Positions 34,901 to 48,400 of a stretch of DNA of 64,000 bases are shown piece after piece. Every line of letters begins with the position of its first letter. The first letter of the stretch is position 1. The DNA comes from Trichuris trichiura. Taxonomy: Eukaryota; Nematoda; Enoplea; Trichinellida; Trichuridae. The notes under the pieces are model-generated. The model worked only from the letters and a program-made list of their open reading frames with translations, was not told the origin of the DNA and did no database searches. The stretch lies in contig JBAJFE010000004.1 in NCBI GenBank assembly GCA_037903355.1, positions 5,688,001 to 5,752,000 of the forward strand, written 5' to 3'. The translations under genes and the position numbers were made by a program.

Positions 34901-36594
34901 AGAGGGTATTATCGTATTTGTAAAGAATTATCAATTGCCTTGTCAGTTGAACATTTGCTTAATGCGAAGCTCATGCACATTTAGTGGAGTATTTTTAAAC
35001 AGAGAACTTTTCTCGTCAGTAAATTTGATTGAAGCATATTTTTAAGGTGATACCGAAGCTATTGATAAGTACAGTCGTCGTTTGGTGCACGTAACAAAGG
35101 AACAGACCGAAGAATGCAAGAAAGTGCTGCAGCTAATGGGTGTACCCTTTATTGATGTAGTCGTGAATACTTCCTTTTTCTAGTCCTAAAAAATATGCTT
35201 TTGTAGGCGCCCGGTGAAGCTGAGGCCCAATGCGCAGCTATGGTAAAAGCTAAACTAGTATTTGCAGCGGCGACGGACGATATGGACACATTGACTTTTG
35301 GCTCAGATATTGTTTTGCGGCATGTGTCTTTCAGTGAAGCAAAGTAGTCGATTCAATGCTCTCTGATGTCCTGCGATAGACTTGCGTATATTTTTAAGAA
35401 AAATGCCAATTAAAGAAATCCATCTAAGTGCGGTGCTGCAAGGCCTGGAATTTACACAAGAAGAAGTAAGCCACGATTATTCACGTCTTTCTGGTCTCAC
35501 TCTTTTTCTAGTTCGTAGATTTATGCATTTTACTCGGATGTGACTACTGCGAAAGTATCAAAGGCATTGGGATGACACGTGCTGTTGATCTGGTCAAGAA
35601 ATATCGCAATTTGGAAGAAATCATTGCACATATTGATAAAACGGTAAACTGTGGTCGTTCATTATTTTTTATACTGACTATTTGTTAGAAATACCAAATT
35701 CCTGAAGACTGGCCGTTCAAGGTATGAACATATTAAAGTCTTGTTGAACTGCAGCTTATTTCATTAAGGCAGTTCGTAAATTGTTCCTAGAGCCTGATGT
35801 GTGCGACTGTTCTAACCTTCAAGTAAGTTCTCAACGTACTTCTCAGAGCAGTTTAACCGCTTTTAAAGCTCAATTGGACGGATCCCGACGAAGAAGGCCT
35901 CGTCAACTTTTTATCGAACGAGAAAAGTTTCGCGTAATAACACGTCAATTTTTTTGAACTGTAATTATCATATGATCTTCAGCGAAGATCGTGTGCGAAG
36001 TGGAGCCGCGAAACTCAGAAATGCGCGCCGTGTGTCTACGCAAACTCGAATAGACTCGTTCTTCCAATTGTCTGCTGCTCCGTCTGTAAAAAAGGTATAT
36101 TCGTTCTTCACTGCGTAATGGTTTATTTATGCTTTTACTTTTCCGGGAACGTTCATTTATCAGCCCATTGTTTTGGCTGTAAGCTATATATTAAGGTAAA
36201 TCACACATAGTCATCCAGAATGTTGAAAAAGTTTGTCTTTGTTTGTTGGATCGCATTCCTTCGATCCTAATCCGTTGTCCACGTCACAATGTTGTAAGCC
36301 GACAGGATAAATGCATAGGCAGTTAATAATAAATTGATTTTTGAAAAAGTTAAATGTTTAATCTAAAATATGCTATTGCCGTTTTGTTGTATGTAATAAA
36401 TAAATAACAGAGAAGCAGAGTTCAAGGGGATGCTGAAGTCATATTTGCATAATATACAATATGCAGTATTTTTTAAGACTGGCATAATTTGTAATATTTT
36501 ACCTTGTGTACTTTCGAGGCTTAAGATTTCGTGGTTTCAGGAAGAAAAAAAGAAAAAAGGCCCTCCAGCGAAAAAGGCAAAAACAGTGCGTTGA
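31933..36594 (+). CDS. FEN1: Flap endonuclease 1, complete (377 aa, 13 exons)
   Basis: FEN1 cuts 5' flaps in Okazaki-fragment maturation and long-patch base excision repair, guided by PCNA; its C. elegans orthologue is crn-1. Exons: 31933-32014, 32074-32176, 32255-32375, 32426-32489, 35047-35156, 35207-35343, 35399-35465, 35512-35643, 35689-35721, 35769-35822, 35869-35933, 35983-36094, 36541-36594; the coding length sums to 1134 bp. It starts [10 protein letters not shown], as in the family. The metal-binding acidic residues are all visible: [28 protein letters not shown] and GCDYC. The PCNA-binding box is [11 protein letters not shown], followed by a Lys-rich tail. LGCDYC and VRQEGSQL resemble nematode FEN1. 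The region after YVFDGKPP ([26 protein letters not shown]) is shorter and more diverged than the usual helical clamp segment. Intron 4 (2557 bp) holds two foldback elements. A possible AATAAA is at 37098. Confidence 0.97.
33016..33239. repeat. Family A foldback element in FEN1 intron 4 (112-bp arms, no loop)
   Basis: It is a nearly perfect 224-bp palindrome centred at 33127/33128 (AAGTGTAAAT|ATTTACACTT). The ends are TTTTCATGATGAAGAAATTT and complement, the same as in the 15912-16139 element. The hairpin motif is present in both arms (33081-33110 minus; 33145-33174 plus). The right flank carries GTCCCGTACCAAGAAACCAC, the shared terminal box. It lies between FEN1 exons 4 and 5. Confidence 0.94.
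33551..33921. repeat. Family B foldback in FEN1 intron 4 (about 175-bp arms)
   Basis: The arms 33551-33726 and 33748-33921 pair from TGGTGGAAAATTCTTTAATA at the left to its complement at the right, with a 21-bp centre. Hairpin motifs: 33685-33714 (minus) and 33759-33789 (plus; CTAACGA, C, GGGAT...GTCCC, GAAAGC). Outside the hairpins each arm has TAATAATTG/TCATCCATTCG and a GTAGGGCTTTTGC segment shared with 51078-51355 and 54645-54850. The right flank has a GACCCGTTAAGAAGCACCCA box. Confidence 0.9.
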
Positions 36595-39500
36595 GGCGAA
36601 GATGAGGTGAAGTTGCTCAGAAGTGTTCCAAATGTATAATTTCCATTAAGTTTTCTGTCTGCTCAAACAGTCATATGTTGATCGCCCAGCTTCGGGAATT
36701 GCCTCCAGTTGTCGAAAGACCACTGTAGGTGAAACCTTTTGCGTTTTTATGGAAAGTTTTTGATGTATTTTTCGCGTATCGTTTTCTGATAACTATCGCT
36801 TCACTTTTCAGCGGATGTCTACGTTTATTTTTGGGAGCGTAAGCGAAAAGTGAAGTTTGATAGTCCCTAATTTTTCTACCGTAAATTTTTAACGACAGGC
36901 ATTGCACAGCAACGGTTTCTGCCAATTACCTCATCAGTAGATACCATCCTACGTGGCCTATAGTTTCACTTCACTTTTCGGCATGATGATTACAGGTAGA
37001 CCAGGATTAAAGATGCTAGTTAGTGGTATTTCCTTGTCATACGTACTCGGGAGAGACTGTGTAAATGCACATCCTACACTTATTAGTTTTTGTCACCAAT
37101 AAACTTGCAGTCAAGATATTGATGAAACCCTTGTTCATTTCAAACCGAAGCAGCTTCTTGATACTGACGTTTAGTAAAAGCTTTATTTTATGTGCAACCT
37201 GCGGAAAGTTCGAACGTTCTGAATTATTAATACTACTTTTTACTTGCAATTGTGGGTTTATCTGAATTGTATGCTTCTTTTGTACCTTTTATTGACGAAA
37301 AGAAATAGAACTTAGTTGCTTCAGATGCAGCAACAGCGATGTGTACCGTCTGAAGGAATTCACTCTTTTGTGCATAAGTTAATGGAGAACGCCAACTCTT
37401 CAAAACGCGCATTGTGCGACTTCACCTTATTTGGCTACGTACATATTGAAAGCGCACATTTTGAATAGACGAAAATTTATTAACAGTTTGGCTTGCCTTT
37501 TTTGTACCGGCTTGGCTTGTTACAGACAAAAATTTTTATTGTACTCACAAAATACGCATTCTGATGATGAGACATGGATGTTTTGGAACTTAAGTACACA
37601 TTTTGTGAAAGCAACTGATTCCGGTTTTACTTTGATGCAGCTCCTTTTCTCTGTCTCACCTTAAATTACTTGAGCTGGAAGGAGACTTCTTTAAAGGCCT
37701 TCATGTATAAATGCAACGCTGTTCTCTAGAGCCAACTTAAACTGAGTATGAAAAAACAATTCCGTTTACCAAAACTATGTTAAGTCAGTATAAATTTTTT
37801 CTATTTCGGTTGCTTGGCTACTTCCACGGCTTCTACGCTTCCGCCCGCTTCTGGAAACTGTGTTGTTTTTATTCTTTAGTTTATTTACTCGTCATCAACT
37901 GCAGTCAGAAAAACATTGAAAGCATACTTCAAATCTTTGTCTTTTACTCGCTGGTGTAACAAGCTATTTACTGAAGTTAATTTGACCGAAGTGCATGTTT
38001 GGGTCGGCTATACTTCACGTGAACTCCATAGGCTTTGCACATTTTTCTGCCACGACTCCAGCTGTTTAGGAAAACCGTCAGTTTCAGAAGCTTTTCGTTA
38101 GCTCGATCCGTTTCTTTACAAGATTGTACACATTCGCGACTAAAAAGCATCCAGCCATCAACTCACTATGTCAGGGTTAACTTTTACACTCGCAGCCTAT
38201 CATCGATACAGTTGATTTCGTAATTTTCTATGAAAGGTGTTTTGACTTTACTCAGTAAATTTCTTGGAAGTGTTATAAGACCAAAAGTAGGATTCTCCTC
38301 ATTTAGGATGTTTTAATCATGGTTTTGGGATTACGATGGTGTGAAAATGACACTGTTTAGTACAAGCCTTACTTGAAACTGCGTATTGCTGTTTTTTGAG
38401 CTGGCGGTACGGAACCACCGTGTACTGATATTAGGGTAATAGATGTCAATTGCTAGATATTCGTAAGAGTAGGCCTAATTTTCGTTTACTACGCAGAAAT
38501 ACACCATGTAGTAAAGAAATATGTACATTCAAAAGAAGGTATCTTCCTGAAGAAAATAGCGCCTAACACTAGACCACTAATTTCTTTTTTAAAATACGAA
38601 TGTTAATAATTAGTTATCGTAGCTTATTGTTGAAATACTTTCTAGGAAATCGTGAAAGGAATGGTATTCATTTCTTAAGAGCAAAGTTGCTAATCTTCAT
38701 CCCCGCACCAAGAAGGATTAGATCATACAAAGTTGGAGTACAGCAATACACGTGGGTATTAGGCAGCTGTTACTGAACGAGGTTTCTAGATCAACTATTA
38801 TTAATAAGATTCCTAGACGCAACCTAAACGAACAGTCGTTGTAAAGGAGAAATTTAAACACTAGCTGACCCGAAAGCCAGAACGTTCTAGCGGAAGGATA
38901 CGAATTGTTCTGCTTTGATTTCTTAAATCTGTTTTGACGACTGGCGTACTAGTATTTTTTCTGACACAGTGTTTTAACCAGAAAAATATGTCTACAATCG
39001 GATGACCGATCAAGATTTGACTTACTCGTTGGTTTTTTTCCGCTTCATGTTGTGTTGCAGCAACCTAAGAAAACACATAGTATTAATACTACAGCAACGT
39101 TGAAAAAAGTGAAAACTGTTTTCACGCAAAAGACTATATCAATGGCCTTTATCTACCTCTATTAGCGTGCATTATATGTGGTGCTGTGTGAAACTAAATA
39201 CACAACTCTTCGCAAAATGTGCATACGTGTTCATTTCAAAGTCTTACTAAAGGAATATGCCTGTTTTTTTTAATATAGATTGATTTTCCGTAAGGTTGTG
39301 CCAGAGCTTTCGGGACTCCTTGAAACGTCTTGTTTCGATTAAATGCATTAGGTCAGCGGACTGGATATGATTTTTTTAGCATGAAACAAATGTAAAGTGA
39401 GGCAAGCTACGTATCTTAATGCTTATAAAGCTTTTAAAAAGGGTTAACAAGATTTTGGAAGCAGTGCAGCGTAAGATGTTCCATACCACTGGTAATATTT

Positions 39501-42500
39501 TGTGTTTTCTTTGCACATTACTATCTGCTTTATGCAGCATATTAATAATACCTTGCCGACTGCTAATCTTGTGGAAATAGAAGCCGTTTCACCTGATCAG
39601 GGTATGTATTACGTCGGAGAAACCTGACGACCGATTTTTTGGCAATCGATTCCGCACTTTTGTCTTGTTTTCCAGTTTCTTCAGATGGACTCTGAAAGTG
39701 ACAAAATCACCTGGCGCTGATGCTCATATAATGCACCGGTTTTCACAACCCACCCTTGAGTTCACGTCGTTTTTGCGTCCATTATACTGTACGGGTTTCT
39801 TGAGTATCGATTTTTGGGGAGTCTTCATTTTGTCTTCTAAAGCGGAATTCTGAAAAAAATAATCGGCATAAACTAGTTATTGCTTTTAATGAGAAACGAA
39901 AATGCTGCCGTTTTATGTTTTCGTATTGTCGATCGCATGAAGCCTATATTCTATTTTTGAAACGTTTCTCTTTATCGTTTCGTAACTCTTAGGAAGCTTT
40001 ATGCCGAAGATCAACGGTATTTTTCATTTTTCACGTTATTGTTAGTGTCCTTTTTTTGCTGAATGAATACATTTGAATTTCTGATATATCTTAAATTTCG
40101 TAAAAAATATATTTCTTGTTTGTAGGATGATGAAGTTTTGCACTGAAGTTATGCTGTATATTTCATTCCTGCTGAAGTAACTTGATAGGGAGAAACGCAC
40201 AACACTGAACTTACTTGCCTATGTTCAGTGCTTTCTGATCTGATGACTTGCTCGTTCATCAAGTTCAATTTGTACGCAGTACTTTACCTCTGTTTTTTTC
40301 TTTTGAGTTGATAATGAACAAAATCCCCTGGTGTGAAGCTCTATACACGTTGCTCCTTTGATGTATGTGTTAATGTACAAACTTGAAAAAGCTTACAAAA
40401 GTAATCATTATTTCTACTAAGCTTCTGCGACAAGATATTATCATCTGATTACTGGTTTAACCTATTCAACAATAAAGCCATGCTAATAGAAATGGAAGAG
40501 ACACTAACCTCGCTGTAGATTTGCATGGGATTTTCATGAAACCTGCTTGGCGACTAAAACTTTCAATAGTAAATTCGAGAGCGCCATGGATTTACAGTTT
40601 TCCCTGCGTTTGGTTATTAATGAAGTTTACTCTCATTCGTAGAGGTGTTACTTAGTGCAATATATAGAGTTTTTTGGGTGAACACGAAACACGGACCTTT
40701 TAGGAATAGCGGTTCTCAATCGTTTATCCGAGTTCCCAGTTGCGAAAAGCAATATCGAGCACCATTACATGTGCACTGCATAACTCACCCAGTTAGCTGG
40801 ATTTCTAACCGCCTCGTGAAGTACAAAGTGATTTTAAGAGAGTTTTCTAAAAAACTCTAAAGTTCTCTTATTATCCTTTCATACTGAAGGGACAAAAGAA
40901 GACGTTGCATGAAATCTTTTCAGAGGACACTGTAGAAGAAAAAAGCTTATAAGTTATTAAGCTTGTGTTTGAGGTTTTTAATATTTAGTATTTGTATATT
41001 TAAGTCAATGCTCCCCAAACTTCAACGCGTCACCATACCCTTTTTCTACTACAGAGTTTTCCAGCACTACTAGAACGGTCATGGTCCGCCCAATGATCTC
41101 TGTGTTCTTTCTTCGGCTAGTCATGTGCCCGCGGCTTAGTACCACTATCTGGTAGTTTGGCTCAGTCGGACTTCTAGTCCACCTTTCCTTCCTAGCCGTT
41201 TCCTCTTCTCACTTGTCCCTTCGCGCCTTTTCCTTCACCACTACGCTGAACATTGGTCTCAAAGGGAACATTGATATATTAGAAACGGCAAAAGAATAGT
41301 GACAGTGCCGCTCCCTTAGGAACCCCTTGCATTGCCATGGAATTTCCGCTGAAATCCTCAGAGATAGTGGGTTGAGTTCAGTATCACTGAGTTCATCCCC
41401 GGTTCAAGAGCGGAAGTACCATGTCCTTTTTACTTTAGTTCTGTGCTTTTATAGGGAACGATGTTCGTGGCAAAGGGTGCATCAGGGGAGTAGGGAGGTC
41501 ACGCATCTGGATATGGATCTGTTAGGGAGAATGCAAAATGTCTGTCGTCGTGGATCTCCCAACATTCCACATTTTCCCGCCAAACTCTTTTGGCTGGGTG
41601 ACAGTGACCACCAGTCAACTTACGCTAAATTGGCCAACCACAGGAAAGGCCGGCGGGATCCCTCTGTTGCGAAGAACGGGGTGGCGACTTTGAGCTTGAA
41701 AAATTTTGCGCTCATATTGCATTGCTTTTGAAGAACGGCGTTGTTCCTCGTGAACTAGTGATTTGAATGAAGCAGACACGATGAAGCTATGCCACAAGCT
41801 CTTGGTACTGTCTTTTTTCTTTTAGAGTCTTTCCTTATATTAACAGATGTTTGAAAAAGACTAAATGCAGATAGTTGATCGATCTTCAGTTGTCAGCATG
41901 CACTGTCACATCAGGATGAGCTGCCTGCTCAATTATTATTTCTGCTATATTGCTGCCCTTAACAAACAAGAGTTAAATCATTGATCTGTCAGTGAACCGG
42001 TGAACTATCAGATTAATGAAAAGCTCCATCCATTCTGCCTGAATCGATTTTCAATCACCTGAAATACTGTAGTAGCTTTTGTTTCAAATAGCTCACTCAT
42101 GAGGTTAATAAAGTGAGTATGCAATTAAGCGATGTGTGCTTAATCAGTGAGTGGGTGCACTTCTGTGAGTGAATGAAAAAGCTGTGCCTACAAGTCTGTG
42201 CCGTGCAAATCATTCGATAATGGTTTGCTTCTCTTTTAAGACTTGAATGTGCGAAATCCACGCATATAATCACAATTTTATGAACAGCTCTAAGGGCCTG
42301 CAGATAAGTCAATTAGACCAAGAAATCCGATGCTGATACTAGAATAAAGAATCATTTGCTGAGAGAATGCATGTTGGCCATTACTTTCACAGATTGACTC
42401 GAAAAGTGGCTTTAAACATTATAACAATTTTTATCGTTGATCTAGAGTTCGGTAAATTTTTAGAGAAACATTTGCGGACTTTCATAACGCGAGTCAGCTC

Positions 42501-44727
42501 TGCTCATTATTGAGCACAGGACAACTAAGCCTCAGAAGTTCATGTGCCTTGTTCACTTCTTTAAGCAGTAGGATATGTCATGGTTGTTTTGCGTAGCCAG
42601 TTGAGTCATGCACTCATATAAATTTCAGAAATGGTCTTTTGTTTCCTTTTCATAGTTGTGCGTTCTCAAGATTCTTACCTACACGGGCGGTTAAAATGTA
42701 AAAATTATTGTTCCAAGTCGTTCGCACACTTCTTTTCAAAACCTGTGTTAAAGGAAGAAGGAAAGAAAAAACTAAATCAAAACGTATGTTGATATTAATA
42801 CTCTTCATTGCTCTTGCAGGGAGGTTAAATTTACTAACATGCATGGCAAAAATGCTTATTTCACGAACCTCTCATTTTCGACATGCTTTGTGAACACGTT
42901 TAGACTCGCAACGTTTCTGTGCCATACTTTCGTAAATCAAATCTTGTTAAACAATCAAAATCTACATAAAGCACGCGAATGAAAACCGTGGTGTGTTTGT
43001 AGTAATAACGTGGTTGCAAACACTAAATTAGAATAATACGTAAGCTTGTACCTTATGTAACTCATAAGGAAGTGTGTGTCTTAATATTAGTTCAGACGCT
43101 TGGACAGACATGCTTGGACTCCCTGCGTTTAAAAGTAATGAGATTTAAGACAGAGTAGTTCTCAGAATTAAAAATAAAGAAAACTTTGTTTTGCTGACCT
43201 TGCAAATTATTACTTATAGCTACTCCATGCGCGATTCCAAGGTTAGGTATGTGCACTTGAATAACCAGCAGTTTAAAGTATGGACCGAAGACATACTTTA
43301 TTTCCCCTTCTGCAGCGAACTGGAGTATCGGAAGTTCTCACGATCGTAAATTCACCGTTGCCATAGCTCCTCTATTCATTGTTCTCGATGACTAGAATGC
43401 AATGAAATTGTCTTGCAAGAAAAGATTGGACAGTTCAGGTAGGACAGCTGATGTGCTTACTTTTCTGCACACCTGTCATATTTCGTAGTCCAGGTAGCAC
43501 TAGTTTGCCTGCCTCCACTGATAATACCTCATAATGATCGTTGAATTTAACCTACCTTTCCTATGCTTGGTTACGGAAGCGCAATCAGCACCACTCTAAC
43601 AACTGTCGAAGTCGTGAAACGAACACATGATGAACCCTGTCAATTGTTCTAGAGTCGATATATCCTACATCAGTAGCTGACTGTTTGAGGAGTGCTTGGA
43701 AAATATCTGAGCGCTTGCTTAAGAAGGCATCAGCAAAGTAAGACTTTTGCTAATCTGTTAGTAATTCTATTAACATGCTCATGAGTGATAAGTCACGAAT
43801 GCTCACATATTAATAATAATATACGCACGTATTTGTCACATATCGCGTGGTTGCAGAACGAACTGAACAGTATATTGTTTATGAGGTAAGGAACGTTTTT
43901 CAATTAATGCGGTGTCTTGTTCAGTTGAGATTTTGCTTATGGGAACCTATAGAGGATTTGACAATACATAACAAGAAAATTGGAACTTTTAAGATTTTGT
44001 AGATATTCTGAATACTCTATCTGATAGCCTTTCCCCTGACGAACCGTAGCAATTTGGGGATAGTGAAGATACTGAAGAATGAGGGTAAACAAGGGAACTA
44101 CGCAGCGTTGACTTCTTGTACTAGTAAGAAGTACATGGATGTAAATACCATGGCTTAAAAGCAAAGAGCACAGCACGGAACGTAGTGGTAGGATATTTAC
44201 GAGCGGCGTTTCAACGTGTTAAAATAATACAGGCAGATGCTGTGTTAATGAAGTGCTATAGTAAAGCGACCTTATTGCATTAATATTAATAGCAGCTAAG
44301 AGTACGTAATCTGGAATTCTGAAAACCGGATCACTTTTGAGCGTCGTCATGACGTCAGTAGTGTTCGCTACAAGACTCAAAGTGACGATCCTGCGAGAAG
44401 ATAGCGTCGAACAGCTATCTGCAGCTGAAACGGACACATTCGCGGATGAACGCGACGCTGGTAACGGGATCTGGTGGTTGCTGTGAGCTCTATGATAATG
44501 TTGACCTTAATAATAAAAATGTATTTACTGCGCCTTTTCATGAAGTTTATATAACCTAAGAACAGCTTCCGCGAGAGAACATCATTGTTAATAAGACAAG
44601 ATTGTGAGTGAAGCATTTTAGAAAAATATTGATCAGAATGCATTCGCATGCCCAGAGAACCCATTTCCAGTTAATAAAAACTTAACTGCGTAATGTAATT
44701 ACGGAAATTCGGTCCGTGAAACTCTTG
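36595..44727. other. Gene-poor region downstream of FEN1
   Basis: About 8 kb of AT-rich DNA without an exon series I can support. Short fragments of the inverted-repeat families appear (for example GAGCTTTCGGGACTCC at about 39303 and GACCCGAAAGCC at about 38868). A 134-codon ORF at 41327-41731 lies in a locally GC-richer patch (41080-41760) that may be an old inserted element; no domain is recognised. Confidence 0.4.
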
Positions 44728-45417
44728 CACAGCTTGCTTTCGGGAATCGACTGTTCCCGTCTTCAGCGCGTGAGTAATGGCAGAAAATACGTTAGTAGGT
44801 CATTGGTCAGAGTAATTAATTTAGGGGATATTATTCCTTGGAAATTTACAAGCAGAAAAAAACGCTAAAAGTGAGGACAAAAGGAAAGAAGGAACAAAAA
44901 TAGAGGGAAAATTTCAAGGAGTAGAGGAAGAAATGAAACTGAGAAATCCGCACTCGTAAAAAGGGAAGAGAAATTGGGAAGACAGGAAGAACTGCTTAGT
45001 CTCAAGAATCTGTCGTAAATGGCTATTGTCCTACCCCGGGAGATTCGTGTGATTTTAAAAACCCTGAAACGGTGACAATGTGATTTTACATGAAGCTCCT
45101 GCGGTTGAACAATGACCATCTACAAAACTAAACATAATATTGAGACTAAACTCCCCGTCTTCCCAATTCCACTTCCCCTTTTCTTCAAATGCTCATTTCG
45201 CAGTTTAACTTCTCCCTCTATCCCCTGATATTTTCCGTCCGTTGTTCTCTTCCTTCTTTCCTTGCTTTCCTCACTTTTAGTACTGCTTCCTGTTTTTAAA
45301 CTTCCCAGAAATAACATCTTTTAAAGTAATTACTCTGATCAATGACCCTACCGACGTATCTTCTGCCATTACGCACGCGCTGAAGACGGGAACAGACAAT
45401 TCCCAAAAGCTTTGCTA
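44728..45417. repeat. Long inverted repeat with about 280-bp arms and 130-bp loop
   Basis: The left arm (about 44728-45008) and right arm (about 45139-45417) are diverged reverse complements; both contain a purine-rich AAAGTGAGGA...GGAAAGAAGGAA block on the arm strand. Terminal hairpin motifs sit at 44736-44766 (minus; stem GGGAA/TTCCC) and 45380-45410 (plus). Right after the motif both arms read GTAATGGCAGAA. These flanks match the solo copy at 60952 rather than the GACCCG-type families. Confidence 0.85.
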
Positions 45418-48400
45418 AATAAAACCTTTTTGGGCTGAATTTCCAGAACTACATTGTGCATTTCCATACATCCGTTGGGAAAAGTTCATTTTCAACGCAA
45501 AACTAATGAACTGCTATTTTGTTAAATTAACTGTGTGTAGGATATAAACGAACCATGAAATGAATTTTGTGTTTTCATTTCAGTCCGAATACTAAAACGC
45601 GACACTGCATTTTGGAATACTTAGATGCATTCATATATTTCAAAATCCAGAAAAGCGTTAGGTCTAGTCCTGAGCAGTTCAGACAATGAATTGTTTACTC
45701 CTCTTAGTCACTGATATTCTTTTACTATTATTTCATTGTTTGCATGGTTTTCTTTACTACTGAGAATTTTTTAGGCACTATTGCTTGAAGCCCAATTTCC
45801 TTTACTTCACGCGTTTCTCAAATAACACGAGATTTTCCAAAAGCGCACCTACTGCTTAGAGAATTGATTTTTCACAATTAAAAATAAGGAGCGGAAAAAC
45901 ATTGCTCGCTATTTTAACAAAAGCGCAACGAATGCGTAAAAGTCTGAAAGTTTTTAGTGTGCAGCAATATGGGGCATTAGCTTTCTGGCACCAGAAGTAC
46001 CGGCACACTCGCCTATCTAGAACGACTGATTGCAGTGAATCGGAAGTGATTGTTTAAATAGCTTTTTGAAGTGAAATTGTTTTCATATCCGTGCTTTTGT
46101 TGAATGGCAAAGTATTCGAAGCCTGACTAATGTAAAACAGGTCAAACTATTAATTAGGCAGCAAGGCAATATATGTCTTCTACTTTGGCGGTTTCACAGT
46201 ATATACACAATAAGTACGTTGTTCTGTTATGCAGTACGGACTTTACAATTTACACATATCTTGGTTTATTGGGGCATGAACAGAATTTGGCTTCGTGCAT
46301 CTAGAGCAGCCATTCTCAACCTTTTCTGCGCTAGGCCTCCCTTGGAAGGTGTCCTTGGGTGCCAGGCCCCGCTTTTCCTATTGGTCAATTAATTTTTGCG
46401 TTTTTTTGTATAGCAGCCAATCAGCTTCCAATGACAATCTCTTAGGATCAAATTAATGCACTGATACAATGCGAATATACAGTCGTCAAATCATTTGAAA
46501 AGAACATTTGGGGTTCTTCGAAACTAACAGTGAAACCACTTCGTCGAGTCGAGTGAGAATTTATTCGCATCCTCCATAGAGAAATGTTGCTAACGGTTAA
46601 CCAATCCTCTATAGAGGATTGGCATAAATTCTCACCCTTCCGATCTACCTAACTACGCTTGTTCCAATAGGGTTTTTCAGCCCCCCCTTGACGGCCTCCT
46701 GCCCCCCCCTCTGAAAAATTTTTGATTTCGGCTCTCCTGACACTCTCTCGGTCACCCCTGGGGGCCCCAGGCCCCACGTTGAGAATGGATGATCTAGAGC
46801 ATACTACTTTTGTTGTGCTTTTATTACACATTTTGATGTGGCATTGTTTTCGGTTAGGCGATCAGGAGGCATCTTGTAGCATGCTTAGTGGGCACTGTGT
46901 CTGCTTGATAGCATTTTAAGGGTCCGCAGACTCATCCGGAACTCTTTTTATGTATCCTTTAGAAGAAGTTTCGGTATCCGTTATCTTGATAAATGGTTTA
47001 GGCGTTTATAATATCCAGATTAATCATGCTCTAAAAAACTAGTACAAACCATATTCTGTTTATGCCAGGTGCAGAGGATTTCTTGCACATCTGGTCGACG
47101 AAATCAATGCCATATTTACTCTCATTTTAAAACGAAACGGATTCAACACTCTTTCCTTGTCTGTCTCGTCTACTAAGACGTTGGTATACATTGAGCTGCA
47201 TGTGAGCACGTTCTCAGCTTCTTTCGGTTGATGAAAACTTAATATGGCGTTGTCAATCTCATAGTGCCGTATAAAGGTTCTTTACAATCTGTTTAGAGAA
47301 ATTGGCACCTTTCTCTTCTGGTTTTCTAGGGCGCCTATGCCACTATTTAATGGTTCCCTGTTCCTTTGATTTTAGTGCCAGGCTGTAGGATGCTAGAAAC
47401 TGTCAGTGGTAACGTTTCTGCCTGAGTTGAGAAAAGATCGAGATGATCCAAGACGGTATGCACAGTGAGAGTTTTCCAGCTAGTCTAAACTGCTCCTATT
47501 TGAAGTAGGGGAGACTTTGATAAAGCAACATGCTTAAGCATCCACGGCAAACCAGAATCTCATGTTGAATTTACATACAGCGTAAATGGGGATGTGCGCT
47601 TTACAAGGGAAGAGTTGCTCATCTGCTGTCACATATCCTGAAAGTATGTAGCACGTAACGTTGTTTTCGATGAACTTGTACCATAGTTCTGCCTGCATTC
47701 CGTACGCCCATATGGGCCGTTACGTTGCATCTCAGCCTTCCATTCAGGATGCTTACGCTCTCATTAGGCGCTCTTTCTATCGCTGCTTTGGCTTCAAAAG
47801 GCAGCATATTTTGACCTGCTCCATTTCCAGCGAGGTAACTGCAAAAGCCGGATGCTTTTGTCGTTACCCCGTAGCTGATCACTGACAAGAGGTAATGTAC
47901 TGCTCACGTAACAGACTGCCATTGCGCAGCAACCGGCAGATTCAGATTTCCATGGAGTAGAATTGAGATGACTGTATGCAATTCCATCAGACAGAGCAGG
48001 TCGCTGCCCTCAGAATTGTACATTCAAAGTGCAGAGTACCCTGTTATCGGTGCTCTTCAATACCATAGTCACTGTCTGTTACAGTTTGTTGTCTGTTTCA
48101 GTTGTTCTATCATCTCTTGTAATTATTCCAAGTCAGTGTAAACTGCAATTCATGGTCAGTAAACATATGTGAGGTTGCTTGAAAGTAAAATAACGCAGCT
48201 CTGAAGTATAAAAGATACGAAAGTGAATAGGCCGTCACCTGGCGGTATAAGGTACTAGCAGGTAGGGCGACCGTGCCCGAAAAACAAAAAGTGGAACAGA
48301 TCATGGGCTGGCAGAAAATGACGCACGTAAAGAATTATTAAATGTCGCGAAACCGCAAAAGCCAGGTTACAAAGCGGACATTTTAAGCTTACATTTTAAA

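Noticed and set aside
41280..41345. Minus-strand MQGVPKGAALSLFF, resembling reverse transcriptase motif B
   Set aside because: The frame closes within a few residues and no YxDD box or other RT motif is found nearby; too short to call a LINE.
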